From Pseudoips prasinana (taxonomy: Eukaryota > Arthropoda > Insecta > Lepidoptera > Nolidae), in contig OX621242.1 of assembly GCA_951640165.1 (NCBI GenBank), forward strand, positions 22,626,001 to 22,690,000: DNA of 64,000 nucleotides, in the 5' to 3' direction. The notes beneath the pieces are model-generated. The model searched no databases and was not told where the DNA came from. It worked only from the letters and a program-made list of their open reading frames with translations. This document shows, one piece after another, positions 10,515 through 19,805 of the stretch; the stretch's first letter is position 1, and the number at the start of each line of letters is the position of its first letter. A program made the translations under genes and the position numbers.

Positions 10515-11258
10515 GGGTCTGTTTCACAATGTACGAATAAAGTGTCGGATAGCTAAATAACAAATAAATAAACAAAAAAATAAATAATGACAGATATAAG
10601 TTCTGGATAAAACACATTGCGTTTCACCACCACCTTCCCGATAAATTTATTTACAAGGTAAGGTTAAATTAATAGGTAGGTTTGGCAACGTCGCATTTTG
10701 TCGTTCCGTCTTACGAAACAGACAACCTATAAATACATTTCTTATGATAAACACACCTAAAAATATCTTTTTACAAATTTTTTATGGTTAGTATTTTCAG
10801 GTTTGCATAAATATTTTCAAATTTATCTTCTAACTATTATTTTATCAAATAAAAATACATACATAATTTAATATTTTTTGCCTGATATTAAACGTACGAA
10901 AGTCAAATAAATAGACGTCAAGTCAACAAATGTTTGTTGCGGTGTATCGGTGGTGTTTTTCTTAGTTCCGGTACACGATTGAAATAATTCATCAATTTCG
11001 TCTTCAATAGTATCAAATTTTACCATTTTATTCTAACAATAAACACCACCGACATAAGCATCGAATGACATCTGCCAGATATCTTATCCATCAGTTAACT
11101 TTGCTATCTGAAGCTTGATCTGGCCAATAGTTTATTTGGCAGTTTATTTGCCAGTTAGCACTATTCATGGATTGTGAAACGCAAACGATATCTTTATTCG
11201 ATAGATAAGTTGCAAGTAGCTTATTCGGGACTTTACCTGGACATTGTGAAACAGGCCC
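10515..11258. mobile_element. Non-autonomous DNA transposon, 744 bases, TA target site
   Basis: The ends read GGGTCTGTTTCACAATGT and its complement ACATTGTGAAACAGGCCC, with TA outside each (10513-10514, 11259-11260). Inside, subterminal repeats recur: GCGTTTCAC at about 10620 and GTGAAACGC at about 11175, and GTTTATTTGG/GTTTATTTGCC direct repeats at 11130-11155. No transposase frame exists. TTAGGG...CCCTAA at the ends leaves the exact boundary open by one or two bases. Superfamily not assigned. Confidence 0.85.
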
Positions 11259-11340
11259 TAAGTCACGATAATTATCATGATAAACCTGAGTTTAAGTAAT
11301 ATTTATGAGTAATACTTAATGTATTTTACGTATATTCCTG

Positions 11341-11606
11341 AAATAATAATAATGATGATAAAATATCTTATGACGTTATTCACACACGGCCATCTGTTTC
11401 CAAACAAAGGAGAGCTTGTATTATGGAAACAAGATACGTATACTAATTTTATTTCGTTAATACCTATCTACTTATATAGATAATTACACCAGACTCACCA
11501 CAAACAGACATGTTCATGCACTCAAATATTTGTCCTAGTGAGAATCGAACCCACGACCTGCGGGGTTAAAGGCAAACATTATCCAACCACGCAAACCAGC
11601 CCATCC
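11341..11606 (-). mobile_element. tRNA-derived SINE, family A
   Basis: On the minus strand: head with a B box (GGGTTCGATTCTCACTAGGA), body, then the CAGATGGCCGTGTGTGAAT segment and an ATT-repeat tail. Matching copies are at 23171, 24412, 41120, 47930, 48520 and 60420. RNA polymerase III would have made the original transcript; movement relies on a partner LINE. Confidence 0.85.
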
Positions 11607-11640
11607 ATATAATTGTACGCGATATAACTGTATTTAGGAT

Positions 11641-11762
11641 TGTCATCATCATCATATCAGCCGAAGACGCCCACAACTGGACAAAGGCCTCCCCCAAAGA
11701 TCTCCACAATCGTCGGTCTTGCGCTATCCGCATCCATCGACTTCCAGCCACCCTCACAAGAT
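11641..11762 (-). mobile_element. RTE-type retrotransposon 3' end, C-terminal codons intact
   Basis: The minus strand encodes VRVAGSRWMRIAQDRRLWRS followed by LGEAFVQLWASSAD and a run of Met codons. This is the conserved C-terminus of RTE-type polymerases running directly into the ATG-repeat tail at 11641-11655. Only about 40 codons are left; the rest was lost by 5' truncation. It lies 35 bases from the SINE at 11341-11606. Confidence 0.85.
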
Positions 11763-11864
11763 TATCGGTCCATCTTCGTCATTATTATTAGGATTGTGTT
11801 CCTATTAAAATATTTTCCGAATTTTGGAATTCTATTATTAACTGTTTCTAAACTAAATAGCTAA

Positions 11865-12690
11865 GAAAAGCGCGTACTTTCCGCCCGCCTTCCGCCCTTC
11901 ATACATATGTATGTACAGACTCGTACGTTAATACGCCGATATGCGGAGTAATTGGATTGAATTGAATTGGTACCACTATGACAATGCTCGCAGTATATTT
12001 GGGTCAGAGCTGTTACCTTGTTTCCACTGACGTTTGACCTTTGCTAGTAATGGGACGGAAGCCGAATAATTATTCGGTTTTCGGCTGCATATTCGGCATT
12101 TAATGTAGTGCGGTTTGTTGAATGAAAAAATGTTATGGGTTAACTATAGATTTTTCGTTAACTACTACTAGACTAGAATCTATTTGATTATTATATTTTT
12201 TAAAGATGATTGTAATATTAAGAAGCCAGCAAAAAAATACAAATGACCTAACAATAAATATGTCTCATGCGTTTATCCGGTTCATAAGATTTTTGGACGA
12301 TGGAATGATGACTTTTTCCTGACTTCATTGAGTCATTATTATAAAAAGCACTATCCTGCTTTCTTTTATGGCTCTCAGCTTTAAGACCTCTCAAATCAAA
12401 AGTAATTCAATCCAAAACTCCAATTCCACAAAGCACAGGGAACATTCCCATATTGTTAAAAAACCTAGGTGGTAGGATGAATTCTTTTAAGTGGCTATAT
12501 ATACCTAGCGTGTACCTTTACCAAGTAGCTATGTTCTAGTAGTCATTAATTTAGTTGATATTATAATATTAGTCATTTTTGTAAATATAGCCTTATTTCT
12601 AAATCTTCATGTAAATATTCAACTCTGCATTTTAAAAAGAAACAAAGTGATCCTTATTCATTTTTTTTTTTGCAAAATTTTATTTGGTCT
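11865..12690. other. Spacer, no feature seen
   Basis: AT-rich, without a gene or recognised repeat. A T-run at 12661-12671 precedes the hairpin cluster. Confidence 0.4.
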
Positions 12691-12703
12691 GATTTTCGGC
12701 TTG

Positions 12704-12906
12704 TTCCGGTTTTCCCCCCTGAAATTCCCCCTTAGGGGGGAAAACCGGAATAAATAAAAATATATCCAGATTTTCCCCCTGAGAATCCCCCTTAGGGGGG
12801 AAAATCGGAATGAAAACAAAATAAGTCCAGAATTCCCCCCTAGTAGTCCCCCTTAGGGGGGAAAACTGGAACAGAAAAAAAAATTATCCTAAAATCCCCC
12901 CTCAGG
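12704..12906. repeat. Tandem hairpin cluster A (C6/G6 stems)
   Basis: Three hairpins in a row plus a half unit. Unit 1: arms 12704-12720 and 12734-12750, 17 bp perfect (CCGGTTTTCCCCCCT stem). Unit 2: 12765-12780 and 12794-12809, nearly perfect. Unit 3: 12826-12841 and 12855-12870, with one or two mismatches. A fourth left arm (AAAATCCCCCCT) is at 12891-12902 without a partner. Spacers are A-rich, 13-20 bases and not alike, while the stems are. The same stem recurs in cluster B at 14785. Confidence 0.95.
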
Positions 12907-13039
12907 TATAATAAAGTTTATACTGAAATTATTTTGCGTTATTAAAGTTTAAATAGACATTTAAATTTTAGTTTTATAGCAGTAATGCATAAATCTAATC
13001 TCAAAATTCTTTAATCCAACAGTGTCTATCGTTCGTATC

Positions 13040-13100
13040 TCAATGGCAGATCGCCTACCCCGGTTTGCTAGAGGGTACTGGATCGAGACCCGTCGCCAGA
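13040..13100 (+). repeat. Possible tRNA-related SINE fragment
   Basis: ATGGCAGATCGCCTACC and, 20 bases later, GGATCGAGACCC resemble an A-box region and a B box (GGWTCGANNCC). No cloverleaf can be folded, so a SINE head is likelier than a tRNA gene. Confidence 0.3.
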
Positions 13101-13639
13101 CGATTATTTTATGATTTCTCATTTTTGAGATTAAACACACATGTCGCTGATTTATTACTATTCCGAACATTACAGATTCGCAAGTGCGTTTATTTATTTT
13201 ATTGATATAATGTGATACTCTTCACGCTACGCTGCTGCAACAATATTAAGGTTTAATCAAGAAAAATAACATTAACCTCACATGGATGCACAGGCAAAAA
13301 CATTAATAACTTTTAGAAAATCAAGATTGATCATACATCGTTACCTACTTTAAATTACAATTAGTGGATGTTTACCTGGAAACGAAACCGCAACTTTATG
13401 TTGTCTAGATCATAAAACACGTGCGCTCCCACTTGTTCCTGGTGGGTTACTTACATTATAGATACCTATTTATGATCTTATTGTTTACAACTAATGCAGG
13501 TAAAGGATGAGCCGCTTTCTGTCATTTTGATTTCTAAGTTAGTTATGCATAAATCTCTCACCGAGTACATCGTAGCACCTAGTCTTGACAAAAATATTAA
13601 AATTATGGCTTCCACCTCTCGTTATATACCAATGCTAAA

Positions 13640-13908
13640 TCTATATATATAAAAATCAATGCCACATTTCGTTGTAATGTTATAACTCAACAACGCCTTT
13701 ACCGATTTGGCTAATTTTTGGTCTTGAATTATTCGTGGAAATCCAGGGAAGGTTTGTACGCAGAGAAAATTTAAAAAAAGTCTTGAAAAAGTGTAAAGTA
13801 AACATCTTTTAACAATTTATGATATTTTTTTGTTTGAATAAATGAACATAATAATCATTTTTTTATTACTATGCCTTATACGTAGCGAAGCACGTACCGG
13901 GCCGCTAG
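13640..13908 (+). mobile_element. Non-autonomous Helitron-like element
   Basis: Starts TCTATATATATAAAAATCAA after an A and ends CGAAGCACGTACCGGGCCGCTAG before a T, fitting TC...CTAG ends and insertion between A and T. A short hairpin, CGTaGC/GCACG, precedes the end. The internal ACCGATTTGGCTAATTTTGG segment is common in insect elements of this kind. No Rep/helicase frame. Confidence 0.75.
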
Positions 13909-14172
13909 TTATATATATAAAAAAAATAGTAAAATTATTTTACTTGCTGGTCACCAATTGTGCTACAAAAAAGTTACAAAAAAGGATCAGATGTGTGGGG
14001 ATGTGTGACTCGCAAGAAAACTAAGTGTCGTGGACAAATCATTATTAAAGCAAATTTTTATTTTTGATTAAATTCTTAAGTAATTAGGTGTAAGTACGTT
14101 TATCAATTCGCAAACCCAACGGTTTTATCATGCCCATACTCACAAGTATCCATGTATGTGCATTAACTTTTT

Positions 14173-14345
14173 AGGGTTCCGTAGCCAAATGGCAAAAAAC
14201 GGAACCCTTATAGATTCGTCATGTCTGTCTGTCTGTCTGTCCGTCCGTATGTCACAGCCACTTTTTTCCGAAACTATAAGAGCTGTACTGTTGAAACTTG
14301 GTAAGTAGATGTATTCTGTGAACCGCATTAAGATTTACACACAAA
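14173..14345 (+). repeat. Lepidopteran interspersed repeat, GGTTCCG type, left part
   Basis: AGGGTTCCGTAGCC, then GGAACCCTTATAGATTCGTC, followed by a TCTG/TCCG microsatellite (14221-14250). It matches the start of the element at 41678-42095 and the copy at 49695. The right end with CGAGTCGGACTCGC is absent. Confidence 0.8.
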
Positions 14346-14784
14346 AAATTGTTTAATTCATTGTACATCGTGGGTCGTTTTATATCGCATTTTACTATTT
14401 TTCTTTTGTTTTTGATTTTTGATATTTTATTTAGCAAGTTCATGAAAATGTAGATTTTTTAAATATCTATCAATGTTTTTCCTTTAATAAAACTGTATTA
14501 TTGTTATATTAAGTAAGGGATATTATTTAAGTAAGAGAAACTTTTAAACATATTCTAAATTGGTCAGGTTTTCTAGGTAAAAAGAATTACTAAAGTATAG
14601 TATTTTCTACTAAAAATCAACCGAATTTCATTCATGTCCTTTATTGTGATTATTTTTCCTCTTCAGCACATTTTATTACAAAATTCTATGAATAAAAAAA
14701 GACTGATTATACATTACATGGTTGTTTCTTTGTTTCTTACATTCATGATATATATTGATTTTCTCGAGCTGTAATTACATTAGT
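14346..14784. other. AT-rich spacer
   Basis: No feature recognised before the hairpin cluster. Confidence 0.4.
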
Positions 14785-15018
14785 TCCAGTTTTCTCCCCT
14801 GAAGGAATTCTCTCAAGGGGGAAAACTGGATATGTAAAAATGACAAGGGGACTTTCTGGATGGTTTTTAAATTAGTGTCCAGTTTTCCCCCCTGTAGAAA
14901 TTCTCTCAAGGGGGAAAACTGGACTATGTTAAAATGACAAGGGGACTTTCTGGATGCTTTTTACATTAGTGTCCAGTTTTCCCCCCTGAGGGGGATTCTC
15001 TCAAGGGGGAAAACCGGA
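14785..15018. repeat. Tandem hairpin cluster B, period about 94 bases
   Basis: Three hairpins: 14785-14800/14815-14830, 14878-14893/14908-14923 and 14972-14987/15003-15018. Left arms read TCCAGTTTTCYCCCCT, right arms AAGGGGGAAAACYGGA. Unlike cluster A, the spacers are conserved (AAAATGACAAGGGGACTTTC then TGGATG.TTTTT), so this is a true tandem repeat of hairpin plus spacer. All loops contain TTCTCTC. The stems equal those of cluster A, 2 kb upstream. Confidence 0.95.
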
Positions 15019-15106
15019 ATAAGCCTGATTTTCATGACATGGAAAAGTAAAAAATATTGTTATTTTTAATTTCTTTTTAAACAATTCAACAATAGGGCTT
15101 CTAATT

Positions 15107-15240
15107 CCTGTGTGGCGGGGTACTTTACAAACATATAATAGACGGACACAAATTACATCCAGACTCAGAACCACAAGTTGTTCGGCGCGGGACTCGAACT
15201 CACGACTCGCGGCGAGGCGACCGTCTTAGCCGCTGCACGT
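15107..15240 (-). mobile_element. tRNA-derived SINE, family C
   Basis: On the minus strand: TGCAGCGGCTAAGACGGTCG, a B box GTGAGTTCGAGTCCCGCGCC, then TTGTGGTTCTGAGTCTGGAT and TAAAGTACCCCGCCACA. Best copy is at 59509-59703 (plus strand); others at 36061, 40680 and 56860. Confidence 0.85.
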
Positions 15241-15429
15241 GTATTAATTAATTTAGGAAAATATCTCACGTGTCCGAGCTGGATGTCTGGAGATTTGTAA
15301 TATAGGGTTAACATAGTACCGCCTCCAGTATCCACAACATATTCGGACAACCTATTTTTAAGCAACGACTTGTACTTTATCCAACAATATTGGTAGAGAA
15401 AATAAACGATATTTATTAATGAAGTAATA

Positions 15430-15660
15430 ATACATTCATACATAGACTCACGCCTGTTTCCCAGAGGGGTAGGCAGAGCCAACGGATTTCCATTGGTCAT
15501 GATCTTTGCACACCTCTTTTGCCTCGATTACTGTCATTATATTCTTCATACACGCTCGCCGGTTTAGGGTACTTCTGACCTGCCATTCTTGAGAACGTCT
15601 CCGATTTAGTCAGAGAATGTTCGACGAGGTCCACTAATGCCATTAAAAAATTGAATGCAA
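15430..15660 (-). mobile_element. RTE-like non-LTR element, C-terminus (same family as 44550)
   Basis: Reverse complement of the end of the coding fragment at 44550-45101: CATAGACTCACGCCTGTTTC, CCGGTTTAGGGTACTTCTGA and GAACGTCTCCGATTT all match inversely. It encodes the GKQA-like terminus in broken frames. A third copy touches the right edge of the window at 63928. Confidence 0.75.
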
Positions 15661-16020
15661 CGGAATATTCGGCTTAGCTACGTTTATATTCAGTGCATCA
15701 CTAGTGGGTGCTTTTATGACCCCGTAGCTCAATCGTTAAAATGGAATTCTAATGGTGATAGGTTGCTGTTACGATTAATGTGGTATTTCCATTTAATCTG
15801 TTATTATTGAAAAGTGTGGCAATAGTTTGATAAACATTATAGTAACTGCTATAATCTAAAGATTAAATAATCTTGTGGAGTACTTTTAACGTTGTTTACC
15901 ATCAATAACTTTATTTAGATATGGTTGTTCTACTGGCATCAGGTCATATAATATGTGCCTTATGGACATTTACAGTAAATTAAAAACATTCACGGTTATT
16001 GTTTAAATATGATTTTGTAC
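15661..16020. other. Spacer, no feature seen
   Basis: Nothing recognised. Confidence 0.4.
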
Positions 16021-16021
16021 A

Positions 16022-16100
16022 ATTTCATAATCATCATTATCATCAGCTTGATATCGTCCACTGATGGACATATACCTTCTCTTAAGGTTTCTACAAAGTT
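16022..16100 (-). mobile_element. RTE-type 3' end, degenerate
   Basis: ATCATCATTATCATCAGCTT followed by ATCGTCCACTGATGGACATA is the reverse complement of an RTE 3' end with its trinucleotide tail (cf. 8040-8083). Confidence 0.6.
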
Positions 16101-16166
16101 ATCTTTTGTAGGGTTTTGGCTTAGTCATCATTAATTGGCATGCGAGATGGCGACCGATGGTAGTTA

Positions 16167-16293
16167 GTACACACGGCTACATGTCAAGCTATACATTTCC
16201 AGTATAAGCTGACCTCTCATTGTATGGAAATACTATACAACGCGAGATCAGCTTATACTGGAAATGTATAGCTTGATGTGTAGCCGGGTGTAC
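16167..16293. mobile_element. Foldback element, 47-base arms
   Basis: The arms 16167-16213 and 16247-16293 are reverse complements with about three mismatches (core AGCTATACATTTCCAGTATA). A 33-base spacer separates them. No clear target duplication is seen, so it may be a MITE or a local inverted duplication. Confidence 0.85.
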
Positions 16294-16470
16294 ACAGGTG
16301 TTGCTGTCCGGCTGCTATGAGTAGCACTGTTATTCTTTCTGGGCCGGAAACCACACGGGTAAGTACAAATTATTGTTTAGAGAAATTATAGTTAAATTGT
16401 ATATGGTAATAAGTTTGTATGCTTTAAACCTACAATGTACCAGTATCCTTCTAAGTTATCTTTCGATCGT

Positions 16471-16620
16471 TATCGTATGGCCAGTGGTTACCCTGGTAAC
16501 AGAGTGGTTTAAACCGCCCAGTAAGCCTCTGACATGGTTTAGCGACTATTCGGGGTTGAGAAAACTTAACATACCCTTTGAAGCAGGGAGATGCGGCTCA
16601 GAAATTACGCCACTTTGATG
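16471..16620 (-). repeat. 5S rRNA-related SINE copy, head truncated
   Basis: CGTATGGCCAGTGGTTACCC, then CCGCCCAGTAAGCCTCTGAC and ATGGTTTAGCGACT are the inverse of the family's 3' half. The 5S-like core is absent. Confidence 0.8.
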
Positions 16621-16842
16621 GATATAGATATAGATCTATAGATTCACCGCATGGCTACGGTCGCTCTTTCCTTTTGGGATTCAAACCTCATTTTAGGGAC
16701 AGTTCTATCGATTAGATTCTTTATAAGGTAGACATAAGTACATTTTTATGAATATATTTAGTTATTATTTATCTATACGGAACAAATTACTTACTGGTAC
16801 CAAAGGGCATGCACAAGGCAAAAAACATAAAAGCATTTGAGA

Positions 16843-16885
<43 letters not shown>
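16843..16885. repeat. (AT)n microsatellite
   Basis: About 21 uninterrupted AT units. Confidence 0.97.
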
Positions 16886-16891
<6 letters not shown>

Positions 16892-16940
16892 AGTTGTAGA
16901 ATATGGTTGCCAAGATCTTGCCTACGCCAAGATATTACGA

Positions 16941-17075
16941 ATACAAGCTACTATGACTGGCCTGTTGGGACTCTGACTGCTAAGCCAGAGGTTGTGGGTT
17001 CGATCCCCACCCGGGACAAAACTTTTTGTGAAGAGCACGATTATTTGTTACTTTAATATTAAAAGAAAAGAAACC
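16941..17075 (+). mobile_element. tRNA-derived SINE, family B, head
   Basis: CTGACTGCTAAGCCAGAGGT, then a B box GTGGGTTCGATCCCCACCCG, then GAAGAGCACGATTATTTGTT. It matches the heads at 36545 and (inverse) 24947. The 3' body is missing. Confidence 0.8.
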
Positions 17076-17112
17076 ATGCCTTGTTATTTCAGTATATTAA
17101 TTTGATTAAAAA

Positions 17113-17345
17113 CTAGCTGTGCCCGCGACTACGTCCGCGTGTTAATTAGTTTATTTTGTTTTAATTTTGTTTCTTCATAAATAAAAGATTTTTCAAAAAT
17201 AAAAGTAGCCTAAGTTACTCCTTATTACATCAGCTACCTGCCAATAAAAGTCCCGTCAAAATCGCTCCAGCCATTTCAGAGATTAGCCGGAACACACAGA
17301 CAGACAAAAATTAAAACAATGTTATTTTGGTGTATGTACCGTATA
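17113..17345 (-). mobile_element. Non-autonomous Helitron-like element
   Basis: Plus-strand start CTAGCTGTGCCCGCGACTAC is the complement of a Helitron end (...GGGCACAGCTAG). The AAAATCGCTCCAGCCATTTC and AACACACAGACAGACAAAAA blocks are standard for this insect family. The TC end is not clear, so the right boundary is approximate. Confidence 0.7.
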
Positions 17346-17904
17346 TATATTCATATACATGTAGTAAAAAACGCTTATTTTAATATTACAAACAGACACT
17401 TCAATTTTATTTATTTGTATAGATGTATACATATGGTTATCCCAGTAAGTTTCTGTCTTTGGATCCATTTTGCATAACTACGGCCAAGTTAGGTAAACTT
17501 AGTTAAAAAGTCAGTCATGCAATTACAGCAGTGAAAAGTGCACTGGCGTGAGTTGTCGTTAGGCTGTCTCTCTGTATTGCTTTAGTACCACTAGTGTCAT
17601 TATTTTTGCGAGCATCCTGCTACACCAGATAAAATTGCAGAGCACGTATTGGGGGTGGGATGCTATTCCGGAGATATTACTGTCTTCCAATAGTACTTGG
17701 CTCATAATTATCGACGATAATTACTCTATATTTTGTAGATAATTTTTCTATAGTTGTTTTACAGAGTTCCACGTTTGTTCTATTTCGCAGAGATTAAATA
17801 ACATAACATACTATATTATTATATACACGTCTAGATTTAACAGATTTACTTTTATTTTTGTGAAGTGTATGCGGCATAATTGTGTAACATTTAACTCTCC
17901 AAAT
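17346..17904. other. Spacer, no feature seen
   Basis: Nothing recognised. Confidence 0.4.
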
Positions 17905-17965
17905 GGCAAAGTTATAGAAATCTTTGGGGGAAGCCTATATCCAAGGCCTACATCTGATATCGTCC
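17905..17965 (+). mobile_element. RTE-type 3' end remnant
   Basis: CCAAATGGCAAAGTTATAGA and TTGGGGGAAGCCTATATCCA align with the RTE end at 8012-8060 (CAATGGCAACGTTGTGGAAA, GGGGACGCCTATGTCCAACA). Confidence 0.55.
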
Positions 17966-19162
17966 TCTGTTGAATGCTGGAACACGTAGGGGTGTCGAGC
18001 ATGAACATGAACTTTATGCAACCTTCTTCGCACAGCTTGGATACTTACCAGCAGTTGGTGGTCCACCTGGAGAATTTGTACTAGTTGCATCGCTGTAATT
18101 TGGGTTTTTTTCTGGCGGTCATTTGGAGAAATTGATCCTGTCTCTGTGTAGTAACACGATATCTATCACTGTGTCGTTCAGCCACATCTCCAGTACTGCG
18201 ATAACGTAACCACAATCTAACATTACGATTTGGCTGCTGTTTGGGACTCAGCAACTATGTGTTGAATAGCACCATTTTACAATATGCTCACGGCTCGTAA
18301 GATTTAATCTCGACAAATGACGACGTTAAATGACTCTTACTCTCACGGCCCGTTAAATTAAGAAAGTGAAACAATCTAATCCCTTTTCAGTAATTAATAT
18401 TAATAAAACAATTTTAATTTTCCTTCCTTACGTTAACGAATTATTAAAAATTATACCTCCGTATTTTGTTCTTTCTTTTGTTTATATACCTACTTAGAAA
18501 TTTAATATTTTAAAATAGAATAAGACAGGATTCTAAAGAATAATTATAAACTTAGTGTGGAAAATAAACGGAATTAAAACTATAAAGTCGTAAATAAGTT
18601 AGTATTAACGTATCCCTAGATTATTCTATTTCTTTTATATAATATTAAAATAAGAAGCATGAGCTGAATAACTTGATAAAATTATGATTTATTTTCATTA
18701 CTGTTAACCAACAATAGCGCTTTAACAGATTATTTTCCTTGAAACCATAGTAGACCTCGAAAGGCATAGAAGCGTAAACATTTTCACTTCTGCTATCCAA
18801 TATTATATTTATATAGAGACTACTGTATCATTAATGATAAATATTTCACGCGTTGTAGTGCGTTGAAAACCAAGTGGCTGACTTGCATACCTAGTAGGTT
18901 TTATAATGTGACTTTTACTTTATGAGTAACCAATACTCAAATAACACAGAGCAATTTTAAATAATGAAAATAAAAAGTATATTATATATATATTCCGCAT
19001 CATAAAGTATCTAAATTTTGCGTTTGAACGTCATCTCCTCAGTCATCCTGTATACAACTAGATACTTACGGCAAGAATAAGCAAGCCTTAAACTTCAACG
19101 ACAAAAAAATGTGTTGAAAGGTCAAAATTTATGTTAGGTACAAAGGTAAAATTAAAACGTAC
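17966..19162. other. Spacer, no feature seen
   Basis: A moderately GC-containing part at 18040-18360 has no readable frame; the rest is AT-rich. No family recognised. Confidence 0.35.
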
Positions 19163-19221
19163 GGACGTAAATTTTCTGTCATAATAAATCTTCGATTTAT
19201 TATGACAGAAAATTTACGTCC
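19163..19221. repeat. Perfect palindrome, 28-bp arms, 3-base loop
   Basis: The arms 19163-19190 and 19194-19221 are exact reverse complements (outer bases GGACGTAAATTTTCTGTC). The right arm runs into the RTE-related repeat, whose normal TCCACTGCTGGACAA motif begins there. Confidence 0.95.
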
Positions 19222-19380
19222 ACTGCTAGACAAGAGCCTCCGGTAAGAATGAGGGATGTGCCATAATGGCCACGCTTGGCAAATGGGTTGGTGATCGAGA
19301 CGCTGTTGCAGATTCTTTGGTACATATTGCATGTAGTCGATTTCTACGCCCCCCACGGAATGAGATGGGGTAGTGATATT
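19217..19380 (-). mobile_element. RTE-related repeat (subfamily D)
   Basis: GTCCACTGCTAGACAAGAGC, then CCATAATGGCCACGCTTGGC, then CGATTTCTACGCCCCCCACG and AGATGGGGTAGTGATATTCT. The same block order occurs at 23120-23625 (interrupted by a SINE) and 57874-58050. The inverse strand can be read as an RTE-like C-terminus (LGEAFVQ). Confidence 0.65.
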
Positions 19381-19746
19381 CTAAGCCACTAGCAACGCAG
19401 TAAATTTATAATTATTTATTCTATAATACTGGCTAATAAGGAAAAATCTTAGTAAGACTGTTCTCTTATATTAAGATTTTTATTTTACCGTACATCGATA
19501 AGAACATATTTTACCTTTGTTAACAATTAAATATGATTAATTTTATTGACGTAGTCACATAGTTAGATCACACGCAACTGTGTACATAAATGAATTATAT
19601 AACTTGCTTTATCAAAAGCAAAATTATTAATCTTTCCAGTATTTATAAAATCTTATGACAAAACAAACCCATGTGTTGTTTAACAATAAATTTCTGATAT
19701 CATGACAGTATGTGTTAGATAACAATATCTATTCAGAGATGACGCG
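19381..19746. other. AT-rich spacer
   Basis: Nothing recognised. Confidence 0.4.
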
Positions 19747-19805
19747 CTAATAGCCAAATGCTTTCACCGGTCCGTAAGTGATAGGTGAGTTGAAGCAACT
19801 AGGCT
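19747..19805 (+). repeat. 5S rRNA-related SINE, left piece of a split copy
   Basis: AATAGCCAAATGCTTTCACC, GGTCCGTAAGTGATAGGTGA and AGCAACTAGGCT form the head of the family. The sequence then breaks into a T-run and resumes at 20856 with a second AGCAACTAGGCT. Confidence 0.85.

Noticed and set aside
10514..11259. Telomere-like TTAGGG at the element ends
   Set aside because: A single TTAGG/CCTAA unit at each end; the insect telomere repeat is TTAGG in arrays, which are absent here.
13842..14024. 60-codon frame on the plus strand
   Set aside because: It begins inside the Helitron-like element at 13640-13908 and runs into AT-rich spacer.
12704..15018. CRISPR-like array or bacterial terminators
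   Set aside because: Repeats with spacers look superficially CRISPR-like, but there are only three units per cluster, the repeat is itself a hairpin with loop, and the DNA is from an insect.
15165..15500. 111-codon frame on the minus strand
   Set aside because: It runs across the SINE at 15107-15240 and the RTE-like end at 15430-15660 plus spacer between; no coherent protein.
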